NCBI GenBank assembly: GCA_964017235.1
Contig: OZ024928.1
Location: 79,045,566-79,109,565, forward strand
DNA from: Sabellastarte sp. h YS-2021
Lineage: Eukaryota > Annelida > Polychaeta > Sabellida > Sabellidae
Length of the DNA: 64,000 nt
Direction of reading: 5' to 3'
Made by a program: the position numbers and the translations under genes. The notes beneath the pieces are model-generated. The model ran no database searches. It was given only the letters and a program-made list of their open reading frames with translations, and was not told where the DNA came from. This document shows positions 11,101 to 24,082 of the stretch, piece after piece (the stretch's first letter is position 1; every line of letters begins with the position of its first letter).

Positions 11101-14100
11101 TCTCATTTGTAAAATGGCCACAGTGGGATGCTCAGCCTCAAAAGTGTGCACAGTGGGATAGGTCAGCCCTTCCTCGCCCTTGTGTGTGCACAGTGGGATA
11201 GGCATCTCTTCTCATTTGTAAAATGGCCACAGTGGGATGCTCAGCCTCAAAAGTGTGCACAGTGGGATAGGTCAGCCCTTCCTCGCCCTTGTGTGTGCCC
11301 AGTGGGATAGGCATCTCTTCTCATTTGTAAAATGGCCACAGTGGGATGCTCAGCCTCAAAAGTGTGCACAGTGGGATAGGTCAGCCCTTCCTCGCCCTTG
11401 TGTGTGCCCAGTGGGATAGGCATCTCTTCTCATTTGTAAAATGGCCACAGTGGGATGCTCAGCCTCAAAAGTGTGCACAGTGGGATAGGTCAGCCCTTCC
11501 TCGCCCTTGTGTGTGCACAGTGGGATAGGCATCTCTTCTCATTTGTAAAATGGCCACAGTGGGATGCTCAGCCTCAAAAGTGTGCACAGTGGGATAGGTC
11601 AGCCCTTCCTCGCCCTTGTGTGTGCCCAGTGGGATAGGCATCTCTTCTCATTTGTAAAATGGCCACAGTGGGATGCTCAGCCTCAAAAGTGTGCACAGTG
11701 GGATAGGTCAGCCCTTCCTCGCCCTTGTGTGTGCCCAGTGGGATAGGCATCTCTTCTCATTTGTAAAATGGCCACAGTGGGATGCTCAGCCTCAAAAGTG
11801 TGCACAGTGGGATAGGTCAGCCCTTCCTCGCCCTTGTGTGTGCCCAGTGGGATAGGCATCTCTTCTCATTTGTAAAATGGCCACAGTGGGATGCTCAGCC
11901 TCAAAAGTGTGCACAGTGGGATAGGTCAGCCCTTCCTCGCCCTTGTGTGTGCCCAGTGGGATAGGCATCTCTTCTCATTTGTAAAATGGCCACAGTGGGA
12001 TGCTCAGCCTCAAAAGTGTGCACAGTGGGATAGGTCAGCCCTTCCTCGCCCTTGTGTGTGCACAGTGGGATAGGCATCTCTTCTCATTTGTAAAATGGCC
12101 ACAGTGGGATGCTCAGCCTGAAAAGTGTGCACAGTGGGATAGGTCAGCCCTTCCTCGCCCTTGTGTGTGCACAGTGGGATAGGCATCTCTTCTCATTTGT
12201 AAAATGGCCACAGTGGGATGCTCAGCCTGAAAAGTGTGCACAGTGGGATAGGTCAGCCCTTCCTCGCCCTTGTGTGTGCACAGTGGGATAGGCATCTCTT
12301 CTCATTTGTAAAATGGCCACAGTGGGATGCTCAGCCTCAAAAGTGTGCACAGTGGGATAGGTCAGCCCTTCCTCGCCCTTGTGTGTGCCCAGTGGGATAG
12401 GCATCTCTTCTCATTTGTAAAATGGCCACAGTGGGATGCTCAGCCTCAAAAGTGTGCACAGTGGGATAGGTCAGCCCTTCCTCGCCCTTGTGTGTGCCCA
12501 GTGGGATAGGCATCTCTTCTCATTTGTAAAATGGCCACAGTGGGATGCTCAGCCTCAAAAGTGTGCACAGTGGGATAGGTCAGCCCTTCCTCGCCCTTGT
12601 GTGTGCACAGTGGGATAGGCATCTCTTCTCATTTGTAAAATGGCCACAGTGGGATGCTCAGCCTCAAAAGTGTGCACAGTGGGATAGGTCAGCCCTTCCT
12701 CGCCCTTGTGTGTGCCCAGTGGGATAGGCATCTCTTCTCATTTGTAAAATGGCCACAGTGGGATGCTCAGCCTCAAAAGTGTGCACAGTGGGATAGGTCA
12801 GCCCTTCCTCGCCCTTGTGTGTGCCCAGTGGGATAGGCATCTCTTCTCATTTGTAAAATGGCCACAGTGGGATGCTCAGCCTCAAAAGTGTGCACAGTGG
12901 GATAGGTCAGCCCTTCCTCGCCCTTGTGTGTGCACAGTGGGATAGGCATCTCTTCTCATTTGTAAAATGGCCACAGTGGGATGCTCAGCCTCAAAAGTGT
13001 GCACAGTGGGATAGGTCAGCCCTTCCTCGCCCTTGTGTGTGCCCAGTGGGATAGGCATCTCTTCTCATTTGTAAAATGGCCACAGTGGGATGCTCAGCCT
13101 CAAAAGTGTGCACAGTGGGATAGGTCAGCCCTTCCTCGCCCTTGTGTGTGCCCAGTGGGATAGGCATCTCTTCTCATTTGTAAAATGGCCACAGTGGGAT
13201 GCTCAGCCTCAAAAGTGTGCACAGTGGGATAGGTCAGCCCTTCCTCGCCCTTGTGTGTGCCCAGTGGGATAGGCATCTCTTCTCATTTGTAAAATGGCCA
13301 CAGTGGGATGCTCAGCCTCAAAAGTGTGCACAGTGGGATAGGTCAGCCCTTCCTCGCCCTTGTGTGTGCCCAGTGGGATAGGCATCTCTTCTCATTTGTA
13401 AAATGGCCACAGTGGGATGCTCAGCCTCAAAAGTGTGCACAGTGGGATAGGTCAGCCCTTCCTCGCCCTTGTGTGTGCCCAGTGGGATAGGCATCTCTTC
13501 TCATTTGTAAAATGGCCACAGTGGGATGCTCAGCCTCAAAAGTGTGCACAGTGGGATAGGTCAGCCCTTCCTCGCCCTTGTGTGTGCACAGTGGGATAGG
13601 CATCTCTTCTCATTTGTAAAATGGCCACAGTGGGATGCTCAGCCTCAAAAGTGTGCACAGTGGGATAGGTCAGCCCTTCCTCGCCCTTGTGTGTGCCCAG
13701 TGGGATAGGCATCTCTTCTCATTTGTAAAATGGCCACAGTGGGATGCTCAGCCTCAAAAGTGTGCACAGTGGGATAGGTCAGCCCTTCCTCGCCCTTGTG
13801 TGTGCACAGTGGGATAGGCATCTCTTCTCATTTGTAAAATGGCCACAGTGGGATGCTCAGCCTCAAAAGTGTGCACAGTGGGATAGGTCAGCCCTTCCTC
13901 GCCCTTGTGTGTGCCCAGTGGGATAGGCATCTCTTCTCATTTGTAAAATGGCCACAGTGGGATGCTCAGCCTCAAAAGTGTGCACAGTGGGATAGGTCAG
14001 CCCTTCCTCGCCCTTGTGTGTGCCCAGTGGGATAGGCATCTCTTCTCATTTGTAAAATGGCCACAGTGGGATGCTCAGCCTCAAAAGTGTGCACAGTGGG

Positions 14101-14694
14101 ATAGGTCAGCCCTTCCTCGCCCTTGTGTGTGCACAGTGGGATAGGCATCTCTTCTCATTTGTAAAATGGCCACAGTGGGATGCTCAGCCTCAAAAGTGTG
14201 CACAGTGGGATAGGTCAGCCCTTCCTCGCCCTTGTGTGTGCCCAGTGGGATAGGCATCTCTTCTCATTTGTAAAATGGCCACAGTGGGATGCTCAGCCTC
14301 AAAAGTGTGCACAGTGGGATAGGTCAGCCCTTCCTCGCCCTTGTGTGTGCCCAGTGGGATAGGCATCTCTTCTCATTTGTAAAATGGCCACAGTGGGATG
14401 CTCAGCCTCAAAAGTGTGCACAGTGGGATAGGTCAGCCCTTCCTCGCCCTTGTGTGTGCCCAGTGGGATAGGCATCTCTTCTCATTTGTAAAATGGCCAC
14501 AGTGGGATGCTCAGCCTCAAAAGTGTGCACAGTGGGATAGGTCAGCCCTTCCTCGCCCTTGTGTGTGCCCAGTGGGATAGGCATCTCTTCTCATTTGTAA
14601 AATGGCCACAGTGGGATGCTCAGCCTCAAAAGTGTGCACAGTGGGATAGGTCAGCCCTTCCTCGCCCTTGTGTGTGCACAGTGGGATAGGCAGC
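8143..14694 (+). repeat. 109-bp satellite array, about 60 units (left arm)
   Basis: A tandem array with a constant 109-bp period. Each unit has three CACAGTGGGAT cores separated by 40, 39 and 30 bp. Units differ at two main sites: cacag/cccag in the second core and gaaaag/caaaag after the third. The gaaaag type occurs at the outer edge (about 8200-8420) and again near 9600-9730 and 12110-12240, marking internal array duplications. The period is not a multiple of three, and the repeated 60-codon frames on both strands are by-products, not genes. Confidence 0.98.
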
Positions 14695-14868
14695 TCATTT
14701 CCTTTCAGAAGTGTTTTAAGTACGAATTTAAGAAATTTCGTTTTAGCAGGTACCACATGGTTACCAGTCTGAAAGCAGAAATAATGTAGGATCTTTGGCG
14801 GTGGTGGGATAGGCATCCCACTGTGTACATAATATTTTCTGTCCTGTCAGCGCTGAACTTACTATTGG
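14695..14868 (+). other. Array-end module with TCAGCGCTGAAC (left)
   Basis: Array-flanking sequence ending in a lone 'gggataggcatcccactgtg' and then TCAGCGCTGAAC (AGCGCT at 14849-14854). Related end modules follow the arrays at 30143, 39057 and 46255. Differences from the right-arm copy were seen at 14704 and 14789. Confidence 0.8.
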
Positions 14869-14904
14869 CACAAACCGCACATGTAACAGTCAGCGATGAT
14901 CTTT
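14869..14904. other. 36-base loop at the palindrome centre
   Basis: The only unpaired sequence between the two arms. The stem closes with CC at 14905-14906 pairing to GG at 14867-14868. Read on the minus strand, the loop contains GATCATCGCTGAC, which also follows the TCAGCGCTGAAC motif of the array end at 30266, and CGGTTTGTG, which follows it at 39215. The loop therefore looks like the natural continuation of the right arm, with the left arm copied back from that point (inference). Confidence 0.85.
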
Positions 14905-15078
14905 CCAATAGTAAGTTCAGCGCTGACAGGACAGAAAATATTATGTACACAGTGGGATGCCTATCCCACCACCGCCAAAGATCGTACATTATTTCTGCTT
15001 TCAGACTGGTAACCATGTGGTACCTGCTAAAACGAAATTTCTTAAATTCGTACTTAAAACACTTCTGACAGGAAATGA
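14905..15078 (-). other. Array-end module with TCAGCGCTGAAC (right)
   Basis: Inverted partner of 14695-14868. Together with the 36-base loop it forms the central hairpin of the palindrome. Confidence 0.8.
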
Positions 15079-18000
15079 GCTGCCTATCCCACTGTGCACA
15101 CACAAGGGCGAGGAAGGGCTGACCTATCCCACTGTGCACACTTTTGAGGCTGAGCATCCCACTGTGGCCATTTTACAAATGAGAAGAGATGCCTATCCCA
15201 CTGGGCACACACAAGGGCGAGGAAGGGCTGACCTATCCCACTGTGCACACTTTTGAGGCTGAGCATCCCACTGTGGCCATTTTACAAATGAGAAGAGATG
15301 CCTATCCCACTGGGCACACACAAGGGCGAGGAAGGGCTGACCTATCCCACTGTGCACACTTTTGAGGCTGAGCATCCCACTGTGGCCATTTTACAAATGA
15401 GAAGAGATGCCTATCCCACTGGGCACACACAAGGGCGAGGAAGGGCTGACCTATCCCACTGTGCACACTTTTGAGGCTGAGCATCCCACTGTGGCCATTT
15501 TACAAATGAGAAGAGATGCCTATCCCACTGTGCACACACAAGGGCGAGGAAGGGCTGACCTATCCCACTGTGCACACTTTTGAGGCTGAGCATCCCACTG
15601 TGGCCATTTTACAAATGAGAAGAGATGCCTATCCCACTGGGCACACACAAGGGCGAGGAAGGGCTGACCTATCCCACTGTGCACACTTTTGAGGCTGAGC
15701 ATCCCACTGTGGCCATTTTACAAATGAGAAGAGATGCCTATCCCACTGTGCACACACAAGGGCGAGGAAGGGCTGACCTATCCCACTGTGCACACTTTTG
15801 AGGCTGAGCATCCCACTGTGGCCATTTTACAAATGAGAAGAGATGCCTATCCCACTGTGCACACACAAGGGCGAGGAAGGGCTGACCTATCCCACTGTGC
15901 ACACTTTTGAGGCTGAGCATCCCACTGTGGCCATTTTACAAATGAGAAGAGATGCCTATCCCACTGTGCACACACAAGGGCGAGGAAGGGCTGACCTATC
16001 CCACTGTGCACACTTTTGAGGCTGAGCATCCCACTGTGGCCATTTTACAAATGAGAAGAGATGCCTATCCCACTGGGCACACACAAGGGCGAGGAAGGGC
16101 TGACCTATCCCACTGTGCACACTTTTGAGGCTGAGCATCCCACTGTGGCCATTTTACAAATGAGAAGAGATGCCTATCCCACTGGGCACACACAAGGGCG
16201 AGGAAGGGCTGACCTATCCCACTGTGCACACTTTTGAGGCTGAGCATCCCACTGTGGCCATTTTACAAATGAGAAGAGATGCCTATCCCACTGGGCACAC
16301 ACAAGGGCGAGGAAGGGCTGACCTATCCCACTGTGCACACTTTTGAGGCTGAGCATCCCACTGTGGCCATTTTACAAATGAGAAGAGATGCCTATCCCAC
16401 TGTGCACACACAAGGGCGAGGAAGGGCTGACCTATCCCACTGTGCACACTTTTGAGGCTGAGCATCCCACTGTGGCCATTTTACAAATGAGAAGAGATGC
16501 CTATCCCACTGGGCACACACAAGGGCGAGGAAGGGCTGACCTATCCCACTGTGCACACTTTTGAGGCTGAGCATCCCACTGTGGCCATTTTACAAATGAG
16601 AAGAGATGCCTATCCCACTGTGCACACACAAGGGCGAGGAAGGGCTGACCTATCCCACTGTGCACACTTTTGAGGCTGAGCATCCCACTGTGGCCATTTT
16701 ACAAATGAGAAGAGATGCCTATCCCACTGTGCACACACAAGGGTGAGGAAGGGCTGACCTATCCCACTGTGCACACTTTTGAGGCTGAGCATCCCACTGT
16801 GGCCATTTTACAAATGAGAAGAGATGCCTATCCCACTGTGCACACACAAGGGCGAGGAAGGGCTGACCTATCCCACTGTGCACACTTTTGAGGCTGAGCA
16901 TCCCACTGTGGCCATTTTACAAATGAGAAGAGATGCCTATCCCACTGGGCACACACAAGGGCGAGGAAGGGCTGACCTATCCCACTGTGCACACTTTTGA
17001 GGCTGAGCATCCCACTGTGGCCATTTTACAAATGAGAAGAGATGCCTATCCCACTGGGCACACACAAGGGCGAGGAAGGGCTGACCTATCCCACTGTGCA
17101 CACTTTTGAGGCTGAGCATCCCACTGTGGCCATTTTACAAATGAGAAGAGATGCCTATCCCACTGGGCACACACAAGGGCGAGGAAGGGCTGACCTATCC
17201 CACTGTGCACACTTTTGAGGCTGAGCATCCCACTGTGGCCATTTTACAAATGAGAAGAGATGCCTATCCCACTGGGCACACACAAGGGCGAGGAAGGGCT
17301 GACCTATCCCACTGTGCACACTTTTGAGGCTGAGCATCCCACTGTGGCCATTTTACAAATGAGAAGAGATGCCTATCCCACTGGGCACACACAAGGGCGA
17401 GGAAGGGCTGACCTATCCCACTGTGCACACTTTTGAGGCTGAGCATCCCACTGTGGCCATTTTACAAATGAGAAGAGATGCCTATCCCACTGTGCACACA
17501 CAAGGGCGAGGAAGGGCTGACCTATCCCACTGTGCACACTTTTGAGGCTGAGCATCCCACTGTGGCCATTTTACAAATGAGAAGAGATGCCTATCCCACT
17601 GGGCACACACAAGGGCGAGGAAGGGCTGACCTATCCCACTGTGCACACTTTTGAGGCTGAGCATCCCACTGTGGCCATTTTACAAATGAGAAGAGATGCC
17701 TATCCCACTGTGCACACACAAGGGCGAGGAAGGGCTGACCTATCCCACTGTGCACACTTTTGAGGCTGAGCATCCCACTGTGGCCATTTTACAAATGAGA
17801 AGAGATGCCTATCCCACTGGGCACACACAAGGGCGAGGAAGGGCTGACCTATCCCACTGTGCACACTTTTGAGGCTGAGCATCCCACTGTGGCCATTTTA
17901 CAAATGAGAAGAGATGCCTATCCCACTGGGCACACACAAGGGCGAGGAAGGGCTGACCTATCCCACTGTGCACACTTTTGAGGCTGAGCATCCCACTGTG

Positions 18001-18796
18001 GCCATTTTACAAATGAGAAGAGATGCCTATCCCACTGTGCACACACAAGGGCGAGGAAGGGCTGACCTATCCCACTGTGCACACTTTTGAGGCTGAGCAT
18101 CCCACTGTGGCCATTTTACAAATGAGAAGAGATGCCTATCCCACTGGGCACACACAAGGGCGAGGAAGGGCCGACCTATCCCACTGTGCACACTTTTGAG
18201 GCTGAGCATCCCACTGTGGCCATTTTACAAATGAGAAGAGATGCCTATCCCACTGGGCACACACAAGGGCGAGGAAGGGCTGACCTATCCCACTGTGCAC
18301 ACTTTTGAGGCTGAGCATCCCACTGTGGCCATTTTACAAATGAGAAGAGATGCCTATCCCACTGTGCACACACAAGGGCGAGGAAGGGCTGACCTATCCC
18401 ACTGTGCACACTTTTGAGGCTGAGCATCCCACTGTGGCCATTTTACAAATGAGAAGAGATGCCTATCCCACTGTGCACACACAAGGGCGAGGAAGGGCTG
18501 ACCTATCCCACTGTGCACACTTTTCAGGCTGAGCATCCCACTGTGGCCATTTTACAAATGAGAAGAGATGCCTATCCCACTGTGCACACACAAGGGCGAG
18601 GAAGGGCTGACCTATCCCACTGTGCACACTTTTCAGGCTGAGCATCCCACTGTGGCCATTTTACAAATGAGAAGAGATGCCTATCCCACTGTGCACACAC
18701 AAGGGCGAGGAAGGGCTGACCTATCCCACTGTGCACACTTTTAACTCTGACCATCCCACTATGGCCATTTTACAAATGCCTATCCCACTGTGGCCA
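15079..18796 (-). repeat. 109-bp satellite array, about 34 units (right arm)
   Basis: The same satellite in reverse orientation. Only one gaaaag block is present, at the outer edge, so the two extra blocks of the left array are missing here. The order of cacag/cccag variants also differs from the left array outside the first few units, unlike the near-perfect match of the flanks. Private variants occur near 16743 and 18171. Confidence 0.98.
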
Positions 18797-19738
18797 CATT
18801 AAAGCGAGGAAGATGTGCAAATGGTTCTCAAGCCATGAATTCTTACCTGTTTTATAGTTTTTGAAGCCCTAGAACTAAGAAAATGATGTTGCTTACAAAA
18901 GCAAAGCTTCCCCAAAGGTTAGATAGGTTTTATAGTTTAAACATAGATAAAAAGCTTGTATATGGGGGTCACGGGGTAAATCTGACCATCTATATAGGCT
19001 CTTACATATGGTTTCCCAATACCTCTTAATACATTCTAAATGAGATATTAGGCAAAAAGACAAATTGTACTGTTTTACGACCCCAGTTTGACCCATAAGA
19101 GGGGGGTCGGGGGTAAATCTGATGAACTATATACACTCTCTACCTATGGTTTCCCAATACCTGTTGTAACATTCTAAAGCTGTAAAAGAAATGATAAAGG
19201 AGATATAAGGCAAAGTGTCAAAATCTGCTATTTTATGACTCCAGTTTGAACCCTACAGGGGGGGTCGGGGGAAATTTAACTTGCTTTCTAGACTGTCCAC
19301 ATATGGTTTCCTGTTACTCCCAATATATTTTGTTGCTCTAAATGCACTACTTAAAATAATAGGGGGCTTCACATGAATTTTAAGTTTTCTGGTTGGTACC
19401 TGTGAGAAAATCACTCATAAATATGTCAATTTTCAGCGGATCACTGCCAAAAGGTAATCAGCTCGAATTTTGATAGTATGAACATGTGTATGAAATTACA
19501 AGGCTCGGCATTGAGTAGATTTTGCTTAGCAATGGTGACAGGCGGGTGTACCCCCAAAATATTTTTCGATCATGTGACCTTGATAAAGATCAAAGGTCAA
19601 ATTTAAGCATGTGGAAAATTTTTTCCATGCTTAAGGTACATAACTGCCAAATATGGTTGAAAAGCTTTCAATAATGAGTGAAATATTCAAGGGAAACCAT
19701 AATGCAGCGGTGGTGGAGAGGAAACTGAAGTGAAAACA
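18797..19738. repeat. Mixed repeats incl. ~145-bp units (right arm mirror)
   Basis: Reverse complement of 7201-8142. No gene recognised. Confidence 0.65.
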
Positions 19739-20611
19739 AATAACCCATAAGTGCTGTCAGGGTATTGTTTTCACCCATGGTATCTGGCTAGGTGTCTGGC
19801 TAGATGTTTGGGTATTCAGGTGGGTGGGCAGGCGGGCAGGCCAGTGGGCTTGAGGAAAAGTTTGTCTGGGCTGTATCTCAGAAACTGTAAGGTGTAGGAA
19901 GTTGATACTTGGTAGGGACATTGTTTAGGGGTTGTAGGTGTGTAATGTCATGGTTTGACCTTGATTTGACCTATGATGTTGCCATAGTGACCTTGACCTA
20001 TAAATTCTTGTCTGGGTTATATCTCAGAAACTGTAAGGTGTAGGAAGTTGATACTTGGTTGGGACATTGGTTAGGGATTGTAGGTGTTCAACATGATAGT
20101 GTGACCTAGATTCACATTTGAGCTTGCTGTAGTGACCTTGAACATTAAAATCTTATCCAAACTATACCTCAGAATCTATAAGGTGTAAAAGGTTGATATT
20201 TGAGGTTTGGGTATGCAGAGTATGGCCTTAATTTGACCTTTGACCTTCTAGGCAGTGAACTTGAACTTAAAAATCTTGTTAGTGCCATATCTCTGAAACT
20301 GCAAGAAGAGAAAGTTGTAGAATGGTGTAGAAAGTTGATTCTTGGATGGGTCATTGGTTGGGGATGCAATTATACTAAGTCATGGTGTGATCTTTAACCT
20401 TGGGTCTGCCAAAGTTTGTTCACCTTCCATAATTGAGCCATATTTCTCTTATGACAAAGATATATGGATTGCTGTAACTGATTATTATTTGTACTTCTTA
20501 ATTGTGCCATTTCTACTGGTAAGTACATTTCAATTTATAAATTTTACAGCTTCTTATTTTTCTCTCTGAAACACTATTTTGCTCTGCAAACATTATTTGG
20601 ACCTTTACATG
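19739..20611 (-). repeat. AGGTCA module (right arm mirror)
   Basis: Reverse complement of 6328-7200, with the same ~140-bp units read as TGACCT on the plus strand. Confidence 0.8.
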
Positions 20612-21195
20612 ATGCACTGTTTCCACTGGAACCGACAGGCCGGTAACTATGCATTTTTGGAGAGTTGGGGCCATTGTTTACATAGTCGGTTAGGGTCGGT
20701 TACAAGTTACCGGTCTGTCAGGGAGAGTCGGTGAAATATCAAACGTGTTTGATATTTCTATGACCATTGCCGACCCTTGTATCCAACCCTAATTTCAGCC
20801 CCCTAGCAACAGGCCTGTCGGTTAACTTAACGGCCTGTCGGTTACACTTCCCAGCTTGTCGTTTAATCAAACAGGCCTGTCTGTAACAAGTATCCGGCTT
20901 GTCCCAAATATGAACTTCCAGACTGTACATGATGACTCACCGACTGTGCGGGAAGTGTTACAGTACAGTTGGTAACTTTTGCCGGCCTGTCTGTAAGTGT
21001 TCCCGACAGGCCTGAAAAGTTTACAGGCTGGTCGGTAACTTTAACAGACTGGGTCCTAGAGTCGGGAAAATTTCTAACTGACAGGCCTTAAACTGAAACA
21101 GACAAGCCATAAACAATAACCGACAGGCCTGTAACACTAACAGGCAAGCCGGCAATATTTTTGCTTCTTATGGCCTGTTGGCTTCAAAGTCTGGG

Positions 21196-21205
21196 TATAA
21201 AAAGG
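21196..21205 (+). promoter_or_regulatory. TATA box of the Myb-like gene (right arm)
   Basis: TATAAAAAGG in the sense orientation, about 220 bp before the ATG at 21425. Confidence 0.5.
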
Positions 21206-21424
21206 CGAGTCAGTAGACAATCTGCATATATTTGATATGACTTTGATTTGTCGACTGACAACTTGGTGTGCAGCTTTTCTTCAGGTTTTTATTTTGGGGA
21301 AATTAGCTTAAGTACTGAGCTAGGCTGGACTGGTTGGGAGTAAAATCTCTTCTGTGAGGTTTCACTTTTATTTTAAGATTTTGTTTTTTAAAACAAGCTG
21401 TACACTTGAATGATTCATCAGCAT

Positions 21425-23028
21425 ATGCCAAGGGGCAGAAGGAGAAAGATTGAAGTACCAACTGAAGACACTCAACCACAGTTTGAGTTAGGAGATACAG
21501 CTGAGGATATAGAGGGAAGGAGGAGGGAGAGAGAGGTGAGGGATCAGAGAGAGAGGATTGAACAGGCGGAGAGGGACAGAGAGAGGAAGGAGAGAGAGAG
21601 GAGGTAAGAGAGCCAAGAAAGAGGAGAGAAGAGAGTGCGAACTGATATGGATACTGATGTAGAATCAACTCAATCCACACAGAAGAAGGGCCAGATGAAG
21701 TCCATTTTCCTGAGTGATTCAGACAAAGAAGCCATCGTGGAGTTTGTTAAACAGCACGAGGAACTGTGTGACAAGACCAACGACAGTTTCAAAGACAAGC
21801 AGAAGAAGGAAGGACTTTGGGAGCACCTAGCAGCTACCAGAAACTTGTCAAGACTGTGAAAAAGTGGTTCAATACTCAATGTACCAGATATGGCAAGCTC
21901 ACTCAGATGAAGTCAGGACAAGCAGCTGAGAAGAGCACAGAATGACAGACCTGGCTGAAGGACAGTTTCAGTTTTCTACAAGGTCACATCAGAAGGAAGG
22001 GAGTTTCCAAGTCTTCTGCATTCAAGTCACCCCAGAGGCCGTCTGCAGCCGCAGCTTCAGTTCGAGATACATCCAGGGACACAGAATCCGAGAAGGAAAT
22101 CAGCATTACATCAGATGTTACTCATCGGCCTTCGAGTACCAGTCCCAAGCGATGACAGCGTCCAGTTGCGACTACCGCCACATCTGCAAATCCAGTCTTA
22201 GATGGGTTCTAGCAGATGAGGTTGATGATTTTCACATTTTTGGGTGCACATCAGGACCCCACTCCAAGTCCTTGACAGTCATTCTGCAACTATCTCCACT
22301 CTGAGATTGAACATCTTGAAGAAAGGGACTTTTTAACCTTCAGGAATGACACAGTGAAGCTTCTCAGTAAAATACAGTACAAGGCCAAAGAACGCAAGAG
22401 ACATTTCACCACAAGTCAAGAGGTCACCACATATCAACATCCAGAAGCACCACAGTCCACAGCAGGACGGTAATATGTACTCACCATCCCGGAAACTCAA
22501 CCAGTCTCCATTCCAGTTGTGCAGCCTCAACAGACTACCACAAGACAGCCTGTTACAGTGATTGTGAAAGTACAGCAAACATCGGGGCCTTCATCATTGT
22601 CAGTACAGCCTACTTCTTATGTTGTGAATGACCAACAGCCTGGGACTTCCAGACAGATGATTTTCAACCCACCTTCAGTTGCACCTTCACAACAGGAGGA
22701 GAGTCAGACAACACTTCTGGATTATCCAGTCTCTTCACAGCTATTCCCAGTGTGCTTCAGTATCAACAGATGGACACACCACAGCCATTTTCACCCTCTC
22801 AACTTCAACCAGCACCGTCACACGTGCCATCTTCCACTCATCATGAACATCCAAGACCTCCCAGCCAGTCCAGCCAGCAGAGTCAAAGTCAGCCCAAATC
22901 AACGGATTAGCCCGCACAAGTCGCACCAAACCCGGCCCCTCTTAGGGCCACCCGAATCATCCAAAAACACCTCCCCACAGTACAAAAAAAATTGTGTGAA
23001 TGAATGTGTGAATATTAAACACATATAA
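21425..23028 (+). pseudogene. Harbinger Myb/SANT-like protein, frameshifted (right arm)
   Basis: Mirror copy of 3911-5514 with the same frame breaks. The SANT-like region lies at about 21670-21860. It reads EAIVEFV where the left copy reads EAIMEFV, from a substitution at 21737. A second difference at 22281 changes Val to Ile in an out-of-frame reading. Confidence 0.75.
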
Positions 23029-23144
23029 ATAAACTTCCACCACAAAATGAAAACAAAAAAAAATTCCCCTTAAAAATAATCCTCTAAGAAATCAAAGTAA
23101 AACCACCACCCAAACAAAATAAAATTTAAAACAAACTCCCCCCA

Positions 23145-23656
23145 CCCCCAAAAAATAAAGATGTGGACTCAAACCCACAACCCCCCAAAAATAAAGTTGT
23201 AGACTCAAACCCACGTCCCCCGAAAACCAAGATCCAGATTCAAACCCACGTCCCTCATAAACCAAGATCCAGATTCAAACCCACATCCCTGTCTCCCAAA
23301 ACCCCACTTTAAATAAAAAGCCACATCCACACTGACACACCAACAAACATGAGGCCTAACAAAATTGATAAAAATGTGACTGGCAATGGATTGATAAACT
23401 AAAAAAAAGAAATTGGATGTGGACTTAAACCCACAACCCCCAAAAAATAAAGTTGAAGACTCAAACCCACGTCCCCCAAAAACCAAGATCCAGATTCAAA
23501 CCCACGTCCCTCATAAACCAAGATCCAGATTCAAACCCACATCCCTGTCTCCCAAAACCCCACTTTAAATAAAAAGCCACATCCACACTGACACACCAAC
23601 AAACATGAGGCCTAACAAAATTGATAAAAATGTGACTGGCAATGGATTGATAAACT
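23145..23656 (-). repeat. 256-bp tandem duplication (right-arm Harbinger)
   Basis: Mirror of 3283-3794. Both copies of the duplication are retained. Confidence 0.9.
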
Positions 23657-24082
23657 AAAAAAAAAGAAATTATTGGGACTGCAAAGCTTGTATAATTTTC
23701 TTTTTGCAAATTTCCTAGCACTTTTTAAATTCTTGTGAATTATGCAGGAAATATTTCCAGATATTTATTTGGAAACTTTTTTTTAATACCACTTTGTAAA
23801 TTATTTTTTCAGAGATTTAAGCCAGGTCATGGGATGGCAACTTTGTTAAGTGAGGACCTGGGTTTGAATCTGTAAGTGATATAGTTTACTTTTTTCAACT
23901 GAGTGTGGGATGGATTGGTATTTGTGATGGGGAATATTTTTGGTGAAATTGAATTTGAATTAAATTATTGGAAACTTGGGGTTGTTTTTGAAGCAACACT
24001 TTGCTAAATAAAAGTTCTTGGATTATTTGGATAGTCCTGAAAAGGACTGATGTATAACAGCATTTTCTCCTCCTCAGTCTTC

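Larger units (their letters stand above)
1..14868. repeat. Left arm of giant inverted repeat
   Basis: The whole segment reappears as its reverse complement on the other side of 14869-14904. From 1 to the start of the satellite, positions pair as i+j=26939; from the inner end of the satellite to the loop they pair as i+j=29773. The offset is absorbed entirely by different copy numbers of the 109-bp satellite. Identity is extremely high: four substitutions were spotted (4658, 5202, 14704, 14789). The arm is still matching at base 1, so the repeat may continue upstream of the window. It could be a real recent palindrome, one kept uniform by gene conversion, or an assembly fold-back of two haplotypes; sequence alone does not decide. 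Confidence 0.97.

Noticed and set aside
8185..14689. Dozens of 60-codon open frames repeated every 109 bp on both strands (also 15084-18754 and 28210-30139)
   Set aside because: They are one satellite unit read repeatedly. 109 is not a multiple of three, so they cannot form a repeat protein, and each frame closes after about 1.7 units.
8143..14694. CRISPR-like repeat/spacer pattern
   Set aside because: The 109-bp unit is uniform over its whole length, the 'spacers' are identical between units, and the surrounding elements are eukaryotic.
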